Shown here: positions 51,921-60,715 of the stretch, piece after piece
Numbering within the stretch: the first letter of the stretch is position 1
Layout: every line of letters begins with the position of its first letter
Assembly: GCA_965222425.1 (NCBI GenBank)
Contig: CBDCTW010000017.1
Coordinates: forward strand, 1 to 64,000
DNA: 64,000 nt
Reading direction: 5' to 3'
Source of the DNA: CBDCNP01 sp965222425
GTDB taxonomy: Bacteria; Acidobacteriota; Vicinamibacteria; Marinacidobacterales; DATDRI01
The notes under the pieces: model-generated
What the model was told of the DNA's origin: nothing
The model's input: the letters and a program-made list of their open reading frames with translations, nothing else
Databases searched by the model: none
Translations under genes and position numbers: made by a program

Positions 51921-54332
51921 TCATTCGAATCTCAGCGCTTCCAGCGGATCGATGGAAGCCGCCCTACGTGCAGGAAAGAACATGGCCAGCAGGCTGACCG
52001 CCACCAGAATCAACGAGACGACCACGATGGTTCTCGGATCGAACGAGTCGACCTCGAATAGAAGCGGCGTCAGCATCGGGTTCGCGGCAACGGTGCAGCC
52101 GAGCCCGACGAGGAGACCGATTAACGTCAGACTCAAGCCGCGGAGGACGACCAGCCGCGCAACGTCCCCCTTTCCCGCACCGAGCGCCACGCGGATCCCA
52201 ATCTCTCGCGTTCGCTGCGCCATCGTGTAGGCGACGACACCGTAGAGACCGGCGGCGGACAAGAGCACCGCGGCGGCGACGAGCGCGGTGAAGAGTCGGG
52301 CCAGCGCCCGCTCTTGTGCGACGTCCTCGGACAAGGCCTGCTCCACGGTCTCGATGGAGTAAAGGGCCTGACTGTTGTCCACGGCGGCCACCGCCGACCG
52401 AATTGCCGGCACGAGTCCGGCGGGACGGTTTTCCGTGCGCACGACCATACTGGTGGTTAGGGGTGGTCGCTGTCGGTATGAGTAGTAGATGGACGGTCGG
52501 ATCGGCTCGCGGGGTCCCGCCTGCCTAACGTCTGCCACCACGGCGATGATCTGCGCCGAGCCTTCCCGACCACGGATGCTCAGGAACTTGCCCACCGGGT
52601 CTTCCGCCGAGAAATGCTGAGCGGCGAGCGTCTCGTTGATCACGATGACGTCGGGCTCATCGATTGTATCGTCGCTCGAAAAATCCCTTCCCGCGAGGAG
52701 CCCGATTCCGATCGTGCGGAAGTAGTCCGGGCCGATCGTCCGGACTTGGCAGATGTACTCTTGCCCGGTCGGCGGTGCTGGACGGCCGTCGACGGTGAAC
52801 TGCGCCGCCCAATTGATGTATCCGGTCGCCGGTAGCTCATTGATCGCGGCGGCGGAACGAACGCCCGGTAGCGCACGGAGCTCCTCGAGAATTTGCCCCA
52901 GGTGTGTCACCAGCTCGGCCTCGCCCGGAAACTTCTTCTCGGGCACCGTCAAACGGACCGCGAGCACGTTCTCCGCTCGAATGCCGCGATCGAGGTTTTG
53001 CAGTTTGCCGAAGCTCTGGATCAACACTCCCGCGGCGACGAGCAGCGAGAAGGCGAACGCGACCTGTAAGACGACGAGTCCGGTACGCGCTGTGTTGGTC
53101 GCCCGACCCGGGCTCGTTCGCCCACCTTCGCTGAGCGCGAGCGCCAAGCTGCGGTGTGGGGTGAGGAGAATCGCGGGGAGCGATTAAGAAAGCATCGCGG
53201 TGAGGATGGTTAGCAATCCTGTGAATGCGATGACCGAGTGGTCGAGTCTCACCGCGTCGGCCCGAGGAAGCTCCGGCGGAATGAGAGCGGTTACCAGGGA
53301 GATTCCCCAGAAGTGGCTAATGGCGAGTGCAACGACGTATCCGAGCGTCGCCAGGCTCGTCGCCTCCGCCAAGAATTGGCGGAGTACTTGTAGCCGACTC
53401 GCACCGAGGGTCGACCGGATGACGAGCTCCCTCTGCCGCACGGTCGCCTGGGTTAGAAAGAGGCTAGCCACGTTGGCGCAGGAGATCATAAGCAGAACGA
53501 GGACCGACGCGAACGCGACCATCCAGGTACGAGCGAAGTGTTCACCGAAGAGGCTCTCGTGAAGAGGAACGACGTGCGCTTCGAAGTCGGTGTTCGAGTC
53601 CGGGTACTGGCCTTCGAGGCGCAGGGCTATCGCCGCCATTTCCGCGCGGGCCTCGGTGAGGGTCGTCTCGGGTTTTAGACGACCGACCGCCCGGAATCGT
53701 CGGATGCGTCGCGACTGCCCCGTGAGGTCGATCTCGATTGGCAGCTAGACCTCGACCTCCGAGGAGGGAAACGTGACACCGGGCGGCAAGACACCGATGA
53801 TCGTGTGAGGAACCTCATCCAAGAGCATCGTCCCTCCGACGACGAGCGGGTCGGCACCAAACTCCCGCTTCCACAGCCGATCGCTGAGGATGAGAACCTT
53901 TGCGGAGCTAGGACCCTGCTCGTCGGGCGCAAAAGTACGACCGAGTGAGGGCTTGACGCCGAGGACATCGAAGAGGTTCGCCGTCACACGCCGGCCGGGG
54001 AGGCGGGCCGGTTCATCTTCCCGCCTCGAGTTGAACGTTTCGGTTGCGCCCCCGTAAGCGGCGATGTCCTCGAAGAGCTTGCTCTGTTCTCGATAATCCA
54101 AGTACTCGGCGGTCGAGATGGCGAAAGTAGGGATGCCGCGTTTCGGGATAGAAGACTGGAGATGAATCAGGCGATCGGGTTCTTCGTAGTTCAAGGGTTC
54201 GAGGACCAGGGTGTTGACGACGCTGAAGATGCAGGCGGTGGCCGCGATACCGAGGGCGAGGATCGAGACCATGGTCGACGAGAAGACGGGACGTCTTCGC
54301 ATGCCGCGCCACGCGTATCGAAAATCTCTCAA
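51921..54332 (-). pseudogene. ADOP-type FtsX/MacB permease with two in-frame stop codons
   Basis: One continuous frame of about 800 codons, with the layout of acidobacterial duplicated orphan permeases: a MacB periplasmic domain (RPVFSSTMVSILALGIAATA) and two FtsX membrane domains (VLVLLMISCANVASLFLTQA; ALVAAAVLLSAAGLYGVVAYTMAQ). The frame is broken by TAG at 53745-53747, where homologues often have W (EVEV-stop-LPIEIDL), and by TAA at 53184-53186. All three pieces are in the same phase and otherwise well preserved, so these are recent nonsense mutations. A TTG at 54332 with GGAAG upstream is the likely start. Confidence 0.85.
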
Positions 54333-54397
54333 GAAGGCTTCCAGGGGAGTTCCTTTGCTTAATCGTTGTTCTACGATGGTAGACCACAAAAAAAATT

Positions 54398-54742
54398 CTA
54401 GAACACTTCCTCCACTTTCTCCCGGAACCAGGAAATGCGATCCGGGTTCAGGCAGTAGTTGGTTGCCGGTCCGTCGATGGTGCCTTGGATCCACGCGGCA
54501 TCCTTCAAGACCTTCAAGTGCTGGGATACCGTCGACTGGGCAAGACCGACCTCGTCGACGATGTCGCCGGTGATGCATCCGGGATGGGTTAGAAGGAACT
54601 TTATGATCTCGAACCGCACCGGATTGCCGAGCGCCTTGAACATCGCGACCAAGTCGTCCTGCTGCCTGCCGCGGATATCGAGCGAGCAGCACTGGCTCGG
54701 AACGGCGTGTTTTTTGCGTATTTTCTGCGCACGATTGATCAT
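54398..54742 (-). CDS. ArsR/SmtB-family repressor
   Basis: A 114-residue winged helix: MFKALGNPVRFEIIKFLL, then the recognition region GLAQSTVSQHLKVLKDAAWI. The paired Cys (PSQCCSLDI, C18-C19) could sense metal or metalloid thiol ligands. Its own start codon lies inside an inverted repeat (54739-54758), implying autorepression. It stands between the symporter and the ADOP gene, away from the arsenic operon. Confidence 0.83.
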   Translation of the reverse strand: MINRAQKIRKKHAVPSQCCSLDIRGRQQDDLVAMFKALGNPVRFEIIKFLLTHPGCITGDIVDEVGLAQSTVSQHLKVLKDAAWIQGTIDGPATNYCLNPDRISWFREKVEEVF

Positions 54743-54758
54743 CGTAATAATACGATGA
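54739..54758. promoter_or_regulatory. ArsR-type operator overlapping the regulator's start codon
   Basis: TCATCGTA-ATAA-TACGATGA is a perfect 8-bp inverted repeat with a 4-nt spacer. It covers the ATG (54740-54742, reverse strand). The arrangement fits direct blocking of the repressor's own transcription or translation. Confidence 0.65.
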
Positions 54759-54813
54759 AGTAATCCGTTTCCGGAGTCAAGTCGTAAGTTCGGAGGATTC
54801 GAGGGAGCGGCGA

Positions 54814-56142
54814 CTAGGCGCGGACGCGAATGCGGTCTTCCTTCTCGCTTAGATCCGCCTTTCCTAATTGCCCCTCGGACGCGGCCACAATGGTGGCCAC
54901 CAAGCAATCCCCGGTGACGTTGGTGGCGGTGCGGAGCATATCTAGGATTCGATCGATTCCCAGGATCAACGCGATACCGGCGATCGGCACGCCGATCGCC
55001 TCGAGGATGATCACCAACATGATGATCCCCGCTCCCGGGACGGCAGCGGTTCCGATGGAGGCGAGCACTGCGGTCAGCACGATCGTCAATTGTTGGCCGA
55101 GGTCGAGTCCCATTCCCAGTGTTTGGGCGATGAACACCGCCGCCACTGCCTGGTAGAGTGCGGTCCCGTCCATATTGATCGTCGCCCCCAGCGGTATGAC
55201 GAACGAAGAAACCTCTTCCGAGACTCCGAGCTTCTCTTTGCAACGTTCCATCGTGACCGGTATCGTCGCCCCGCTCGAGCTCGTGGAAAAAGCGACGAGC
55301 TGTGCGGGTGCGATGCCGGCGAAGAACGTCCGGATCTTCATGGGCGTGAAAAGCTTCAGGAGAACAACGTAAGTCACTCCTATTTGAATGCCGAGGCCGG
55401 CGATCACCGTAAACCCGTAGAAACCGAGGGCACCAAGGAGTTCGACGACGCCGCTCAAGTTGTCCCCCGCGACGCTCGTCATCGTGCTCGCGATCAAGGA
55501 AAAGACCCCGAGCGGAGCGATCAACATGATGATGTCGACGAGGCGTATGATGACCGCGCTCAAGCCTTCGAAAACGGCCAGCAACGGTCTCGCCGTTTTC
55601 GACGGGACTTGGATGAGGCCGACTCCGAGAAAAAGCGAGACGAAGACGACTTGGAGCATGTTGCGGTTGCTGGAGGCCGCGCCGAAGAAGTTCGCCGGTA
55701 CTATGTCGACGAGGATCTGGAGAGGGCCTCTTTGCTTGGCTTCATCCGCTGCCGCCTCGCCAGCCGAAGCGTCGGCCGCAAACGCACCTTGAAGTCGAGA
55801 TTGCACCTCCTCCGGCACGCGATCGCCCGGTCGGAGGGTGTTGACGATCAGAAGGCCGATGGTCACGGAGATTGCGGTCGTCGCCACGTAGATGAAGATG
55901 GTCTTGCCGCCGATTAGGGAGAGCTTTTTGAGATCACTCAGCGAGGCGACGCCGGTGACCAGGGATGTGATGACCAGCGGGACGGCGATGAGCTGGAGGC
56001 TATTGATGAAGATCGTGCCGAAGGGCGTGATCCAGTCCGTGGTGAAGTCGCCCCAACCGGCGGCGGCGGCGATGATACCGTAGACGACTCCCGAAAAAAG
56101 ACCAATGATGATCTGCCAATGGAGCTTTCGGTACCAGCGCAT
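54814..56142 (-). CDS. Dicarboxylate/amino-acid:cation symporter (DAACS)
   Basis: A 442-residue transporter of the GltP/DctA family. Diagnostic segments are the serine-rich loop LVAFSTSSSGATIPVTMERCK, the NMDG motif in GATINMDGTALYQAVAAVF and the second hairpin with AAVPGAGIIMLVIILE. The motif after the final helix (LGIDRILDMLRTATNVTGD) carries the substrate Arg, Asp and Asn pattern (R before TATN). It likely imports aspartate, glutamate or C4-dicarboxylates with Na+ or H+. Confidence 0.93.
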   Translation of the reverse strand: MRWYRKLHWQIIIGLFSGVVYGIIAAAAGWGDFTTDWITPFGTIFINSLQLIAVPLVITSLVTGVASLSDLKKLSLIGGKTIFIYVATTAISVTIGLLIVNTLRPGDRVPEEVQSRLQGAFAADASAGEAAADEAKQRGPLQILVDIVPANFFGAASSNRNMLQVVFVSLFLGVGLIQVPSKTARPLLAVFEGLSAVIIRLVDIIMLIAPLGVFSLIASTMTSVAGDNLSGVVELLGALGFYGFTVIAGLGIQIGVTYVVLLKLFTPMKIRTFFAGIAPAQLVAFSTSSSGATIPVTMERCKEKLGVSEEVSSFVIPLGATINMDGTALYQAVAAVFIAQTLGMGLDLGQQLTIVLTAVLASIGTAAVPGAGIIMLVIILEAIGVPIAGIALILGIDRILDMLRTATNVTGDCLVATIVAASEGQLGKADLSEKEDRIRVRA

Positions 56143-56189
56143 GCCAGCCCAGTTTACTGGAGTTTCCGCCGCCTTTGTAAAATAACAAT

Positions 56190-56241
56190 ACAGGGGTCAG
56201 ATCCAAAAACGTGCATGCACGTTTTTGGATCTGACCCCTGT
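56190..56241. repeat. Perfect 52-bp palindrome built on GGGGTCAGATC
   Basis: Two 26-nt arms with no spacer (56190-56215 and 56216-56241). A further GATCTGACCCC follows at 56252-56262. It sits in the divergent gap between the symporter and the first ketopantoate reductase-like gene. Likely a REP-type element; it may extrude as a cruciform. Confidence 0.92.
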
Positions 56242-56344
56242 TATATTTCTGGATCTGACCCCGGGGTTTGTGCACATAAGCTTTCCCTCGGTTGCTCGGG
56301 TGTGTTATTTTCGGCGGTCGGTTTTCGTATAGGGTGTAGAAGAA

Positions 56345-57322
56345 ATGGAAGATATCAGACGCGTATGCATCTACGGGGCCGGGACCATCGGCAGTCTCTT
56401 CGCCGGCCATCTCGCCTCTATTGTCGAGGTGACGGTCCTCGCGCGCCGAAAGGCGCATGCCGACGCGCTCAACTCCGAAGGGCTCCGTGTCAGCGGGAAG
56501 AGTGAGCTCACGGCCAAGGTGAAGGCCTCGACCGATCCGGTGGAGCTCAGGGATCCGGACCTTGTCATCCTCGCCGCCAAAGCGAGCGGCGTGGAGGACT
56601 GCGCGAAACAAATGTCGGGGCATTTCCCCCGCGCCATCGTCATGACGGTGCAGAATGGCCTGGGATTCGAGGACCTTGTGGCCGCTAATGGCGATTGGCC
56701 CATCTTGTCCTCAGTGACTTTCATGAGCGGGACTCGTCACTCCGATACACATGTAGAGTACGAGCTCGATACGGCCACCTGGATGGGGCCATGGGCTCAG
56801 GGTAGCGCGACGTACGAGCAGGCGAAGACGGTTGCCGCACTCATCAACGAGTCCGGCCTGATTGCCGAAGCATTTCCGGATCTGCTTCCAGCCCAATGGT
56901 CCAAGCTGATCTTCAACTCGGTGGTCAACAGTATTTCGGCGTTGACGGATCTAGGGCATGTGAAACCGTTTGCGGTGCGTGACAAGCTTACCGACTTGGG
57001 ACATCTCGTGTTTGCGATGATGAGCGAAGGCAAAGAGGTAGCCAGGGCGAGCGGCGTGACGCTATTCGAAGATCCCTGGGAGATGAACGTACAGGCGGTG
57101 GGCCAGGGGCAAACCGGGGGAGATGAGTACGCACATGTGCCCTCGATGCTCAGCGACGTACGCGCCCGTCGCAACACCGAGATCGACTGGATCACCGGGG
57201 CGATCGTCCGAGCAGGCAACAAGGCGGGAGTCCCGGTACCGATCCACGAGACTTTGTACCGACTCGTCAAGGCGCTGGAGATGGGCTGGGCCGCGCCGAA
57301 ACTAACCGGTCGCCAAGAATAA
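56345..57322 (+). CDS. Ketopantoate reductase-family protein (PanE/ApbA-like), paralogue 1
   Basis: A 325-residue NAD(P)H-dependent reductase. The nucleotide motif is VCIYGAGTIGSLFAGHL near the start. The catalytic Lys is in LPAQWSKLIFNSVVNSISALTDL. The Glu and Ser of the C-terminal helical domain lie in PSMLSDVRARRNTEIDWITG. Paralogue 2 starts 13 bp downstream and shares the layout. PanE would supply pantothenate, but two copies beside an M24-fold protein suggest another 2-oxo or hydroxy acid substrate. Confidence 0.83.
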   Translation: MEDIRRVCIYGAGTIGSLFAGHLASIVEVTVLARRKAHADALNSEGLRVSGKSELTAKVKASTDPVELRDPDLVILAAKASGVEDCAKQMSGHFPRAIVMTVQNGLGFEDLVAANGDWPILSSVTFMSGTRHSDTHVEYELDTATWMGPWAQGSATYEQAKTVAALINESGLIAEAFPDLLPAQWSKLIFNSVVNSISALTDLGHVKPFAVRDKLTDLGHLVFAMMSEGKEVARASGVTLFEDPWEMNVQAVGQGQTGGDEYAHVPSMLSDVRARRNTEIDWITGAIVRAGNKAGVPVPIHETLYRLVKALEMGWAAPKLTGRQE

Positions 57323-57334
57323 CGAGGGAGAGCA

Positions 57335-58267
57335 ATGAAAGTATGTGTCGTTGGATGTGGCGCGGTGGGAAGTCTTTTCGCTGCTCATCTGGCACGGCTC
57401 GACGACGTCGAGGTTTGGGCTTATGACCTGGACGAACGCCATTGCAATGCGATCAATTCCGCAGGCTTACGCTTGTCCGGTCTCGCCGATTTCACGTCGA
57501 AGCTCCAAGCGAGTAGCGACCCCTCCAAGATACCCGCGTGTGATTACGGGATCGTCGCCACCAAGACGTACCATACGCTAGCCGCCATCGAGGCGACCGC
57601 TAACATCTTCAAGGACGGCGCGGTTTGTTCGGTGCAGAACGGCGTCGGCAGCGAAGAGATCATCGCCGAGTATGCACCTCGCGTGATACGCGGAACCACT
57701 TTCCCAGCCGGTCGGATCGTGGAGCCCGGACACATCCAGCAAGATGCGGTAGGCCAAACCTGGATCGGCCCTTTCGAGCCGAAACCGGCGACCATGGATG
57801 AGGTGGAGCTCCTCGCCGAAGCGCTCACTCGATCCGGCATGGAAACGCTGGCGATGAAGGATGCCCGGGGCGCTCAATGGACCAAGCTCGTCTTCAACGC
57901 GTCGACTAACCCTATCGGCGCCCTCACCCAACTGACCCACGGTCGAGTTTGCGACCAGAAAGAGGTGCGCGCCCTCGTGACCGGACTGGTCAATGAAGCG
58001 GTGGCGGTCGCTGATAAGCTCGGCATCACCTTGGACAGCGATCCAGAAAAACTCATTGATCACGCGCGTGAGGTTGCCTACGATCACAAGGCGAGCATGT
58101 TGCAGGACGTACTCGGACGGCGCAAGACCGAGGTCGAATCCTTGAACGGCGGGATCGTCAGGTTCGGACGCGAGACCGGCGTTCCCACGCCGCTCAACGA
58201 AGCCATATGGGCACTCATTCTGGGGCTCGAGGAATCATCGAAACGTGACAAAGGAGAGACTGAATGA
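57335..58267 (+). CDS. Ketopantoate reductase-family protein (PanE/ApbA-like), paralogue 2
   Basis: A 310-residue reductase with VCVVGCGAVGSLFAAHL as dinucleotide motif. The conserved Lys and Asn are in GAQWTKLVFNASTNPIGALTQL, and the C-terminal HKASMLQDVLGRRKTEVESLNGG motif is nearly canonical. It overlaps the following M24 gene by 4 bp, so the three genes form one operon. Confidence 0.85.
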   Translation: MKVCVVGCGAVGSLFAAHLARLDDVEVWAYDLDERHCNAINSAGLRLSGLADFTSKLQASSDPSKIPACDYGIVATKTYHTLAAIEATANIFKDGAVCSVQNGVGSEEIIAEYAPRVIRGTTFPAGRIVEPGHIQQDAVGQTWIGPFEPKPATMDEVELLAEALTRSGMETLAMKDARGAQWTKLVFNASTNPIGALTQLTHGRVCDQKEVRALVTGLVNEAVAVADKLGITLDSDPEKLIDHAREVAYDHKASMLQDVLGRRKTEVESLNGGIVRFGRETGVPTPLNEAIWALILGLEESSKRDKGETE

Positions 58268-59421
58268 CCGACAGGAGTAACCCGTTTCGGCCGAGCCAGG
58301 CAGAGATCGATCGCCGCTACAAGAATGTCCGGGCGGCGATGAAGGCCGCCGACCTGGAAACCCTGATCGTGAGCGGAAGCGAGTACACCGGTTTCGAAGG
58401 CGCGGTTCAATACATGTGCGGTTTCCACATTCTGCATCGATATGCGTATGTGCTCGTGCCCATCGAAGACGAGCCCATTTGCGTCTTTCCACGAGAAGCC
58501 ACCTGGGTGGGGGATCACTCCAAGACGTTTCTGGACAACCGGGAGTTTCCAGTACATTGCGGGCAGTGGATGGCGGACCATCTAAAGGGAAAAAGGATCA
58601 AGCGCGTCGGCGTCTTTGGCTACAACTTCGTCATGAACGTTCGCGATTACCGCGCGCTAGTCGACACCGGACTCGATGTCGTCGACTTCGACGAGCAGTT
58701 CGACCACGCGCGAGCCCAGAAGAGTGAAGAGGAGCTCAAATCAGTACGCAACTCGATGGATATCAATAAGGACGCAGTCTTGGCCGTCATCAAGGCCTAC
58801 CAGCCTGGCAAGAGCGAGGCCGAGCTCATGGCCGTCGCGGAGCACGCCTTCGCGAGACGAGGGACGGCGCGATCCACCATGAACATGGTTCTCACCGGTC
58901 CCAACGGCTCGATCCATCCACAGATGGTCTTTGCCGACCCGCAGCGCAAAGTCCAGGATAGCGATGGCCTCCTCTATGGTCTGGAGGGGGCGGGACAAGG
59001 TGGTCACTGGGTCGAGTTTTCTCGTGTGATCGCGCCGAAGGGGCTCGACGACATGACGAAGCGTTTACTGGAAGCCTATCAAGAGTACGATGAGCTCTTG
59101 TTGACGCACCTCAAGGAGGGCGAATCGGCCGAGCGTGTTCACACCGCAACCGTGAAACCCTTCACAAGGCTCGGCCTGCGTTTTGGTCATGTCTCGGGAC
59201 ATTCGATCGGGATGACGATGATCGAAGCCCCACGCATCGGCGAGGGGTCGGAATTCCCGCTACCGGAGAACATGGTTGTTTCGATGCACCCCCACGTCAT
59301 GACCGAGGATCGGAAACACTGTTTTTACATGCAGGACACCTACCGCGTCGGGAAGGATAAGGGAGAGCGGCTGTCGGGCGTGCCGATGCGCGTTTACGAC
59401 GGCACGGAGACCGAGCTCTAG
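58264..59421 (+). CDS. M24-fold (pita-bread) enzyme lacking the usual metal-binding acids
   Basis: A 385-residue protein with a creatinase-type N-terminal domain and a pita-bread C-terminal domain. The family His is present in FGHVSGHSIGM. The metal ligands usually found are not: the D-x-G...D region reads SDGLLYGLEGAGQGGHWVEF. The first Glu region reads MVVSMHPHV and the second MQDTYRV (Gln for Glu). It therefore resembles metal-free creatinase more than Xaa-Pro dipeptidases. Coupled to the two reductases by a 4-bp overlap, it may hydrolyse a small amide or similar catabolite. Function unproven. Confidence 0.78.
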   Translation: MTDRSNPFRPSQAEIDRRYKNVRAAMKAADLETLIVSGSEYTGFEGAVQYMCGFHILHRYAYVLVPIEDEPICVFPREATWVGDHSKTFLDNREFPVHCGQWMADHLKGKRIKRVGVFGYNFVMNVRDYRALVDTGLDVVDFDEQFDHARAQKSEEELKSVRNSMDINKDAVLAVIKAYQPGKSEAELMAVAEHAFARRGTARSTMNMVLTGPNGSIHPQMVFADPQRKVQDSDGLLYGLEGAGQGGHWVEFSRVIAPKGLDDMTKRLLEAYQEYDELLLTHLKEGESAERVHTATVKPFTRLGLRFGHVSGHSIGMTMIEAPRIGEGSEFPLPENMVVSMHPHVMTEDRKHCFYMQDTYRVGKDKGERLSGVPMRVYDGTETEL

Positions 59422-59432
59422 AAGCAAGAAGA

Positions 59433-59993
59433 AATCGTTTTGCGCTCCTCGGATCCAGCGCCCGAAAACTCAAGACCGCAAGCACGAATCTTCTCGCCGG
59501 GCGGGCATTCCGCAAGCTCATGTTCCCCTTGGTCCCGGAAGAGCTGGGGCAAGATTTCTCCTTGGAGCGTGTCCTGCGGTTTGGCAGCATCCCGCTAATC
59601 TGGTCAGCCGAAGACAAGAAGAAAGCGCTGGAAGCCTACGTCCAGATGTACTTGAAGGAGGAGATCCGCGCCGAGGCGTTAGTCCGAAACCTACCGGGTT
59701 TCCTGCGCTTCCTACCAATTGCGGGACTCTTCCATGGCCAAGTCGTGAACGTGTCGGCCGTCGCCCGGGATTCCGGAACGGCTCGCACCACTGTCAACGG
59801 TTATTTGGTCGCAATCTCGATACTCGACCGCAATGCTGGCGGGCTTGAGGGCAATCGGCGAGCTGCCAAAGATTGTGCGGCGAGTCCTTGTCTAGCGGGA
59901 TTCCCGGAACCTGAAGACCAGCGACGGGATCGACGCGTGGTCGGTGCGAAGCTTCGTGGCGGCATTGGAGAACGATGGTCTCTCTGGCCCTGA
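59433..59993 (+). pseudogene. AAA ATPase (DUF4143-type) fragment
   Basis: In-frame text just before and after 59520 reads LLGSSARKLKTASTNLLAGRAF, then MFPLVPEELGQDFSLERVLRFGSIPLIW, ALEAYVQMYLKEEIRAEALVRNLPGFLRF and VNVSAVARDSGTARTTVNGYL. This is the middle of an AAA_14/DUF4143 ATPase. The N-terminal Walker motifs are missing, and from about 59810 the sequence loses similarity. A decayed remnant. Confidence 0.7.
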
Positions 59994-60078
59994 GCACGCG
60001 AGCTCGATGTACTTCCGTGTTATCTTAGTCGTGGATTTTGTGCACGGGAGTTCGTGTCATGTGTAAATGGGGGTTGCA

Positions 60079-60711
60079 ATGAGTAACGACGATGCTACAA
60101 CGACGATTACCGATCAGGCGACCCTGAGGAATGCGGTGGGCACGCCAGTGCCCATCGCCGCGACGAAAGACATGCACCGTCTCGACCGGCACTGCGAGCA
60201 CTTCATTTCGCTTTCGCCCTTTCTGTGTCTGGGCACGATGAGCGCGGACGGGAAGGCAGACGTGAGCCCGCGAGGCGATCCGTCGGGTTTCGTAAAAGTG
60301 CTCGATGATCGCACGATCTTGATCCTCGATCGGCCGGGCAATCGGCGCGTGGACTCGATGGAGAACATCGTCGAGAATCCTTCGGTTGGCATCATCTTCT
60401 TCGTTCCCGGGGTCGAGGAGACTTTGCGTCTCAACGGCCACGCCAGCATCGTCGACGAACAGGAGCTCCTATCGAGGATGACGGTCCGCGGCCACACACC
60501 CAAGCTCGGAATCAAGGTCGAGATCGAGGCGGTTTTTTTCCATTGTGCCAAGGCGCTGAAACGCTCGCACCTGTGGAACCCGAGCTCACAGATCGACCGC
60601 AAGGATTTCCCGACCTTGGGCCAGATCATTCACGATCAGCGTATGCCCGAAACGCCCGCCGAGGAGGTGGAACGGCGAGTGGAGGAAGACTACGAGAAGG
60701 ACTTGTACTGA
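60079..60711 (+). CDS. PPOX-class FMN-binding flavoprotein (MSMEG_1061-like)
   Basis: A split-barrel flavoprotein of about 210 residues: LGTMSADGKADVSPRGDPSGFVKVLDD, then RPGNRRVDSMENIVENPSVGIIFFVPG and ETLRLNGHASIVDE. The C-terminal part (KALKRSHLWNPSS) is typical of the subgroup. It probably oxidises or reduces a small molecule with FMN, not pyridoxamine phosphate. The ATG at 60079 with a G5 tract upstream is preferred to 60067. Confidence 0.83.
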   Translation: MSNDDATTTITDQATLRNAVGTPVPIAATKDMHRLDRHCEHFISLSPFLCLGTMSADGKADVSPRGDPSGFVKVLDDRTILILDRPGNRRVDSMENIVENPSVGIIFFVPGVEETLRLNGHASIVDEQELLSRMTVRGHTPKLGIKVEIEAVFFHCAKALKRSHLWNPSSQIDRKDFPTLGQIIHDQRMPETPAEEVERRVEEDYEKDLY

Positions 60712-60715
60712 TTCT

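Noticed and set aside
53745..54692. Upstream 120 codons of the ADOP frame as coding
   Set aside because: This part is antisense or out of frame over the ArsR gene; permease similarity begins at the TTG near 54332.
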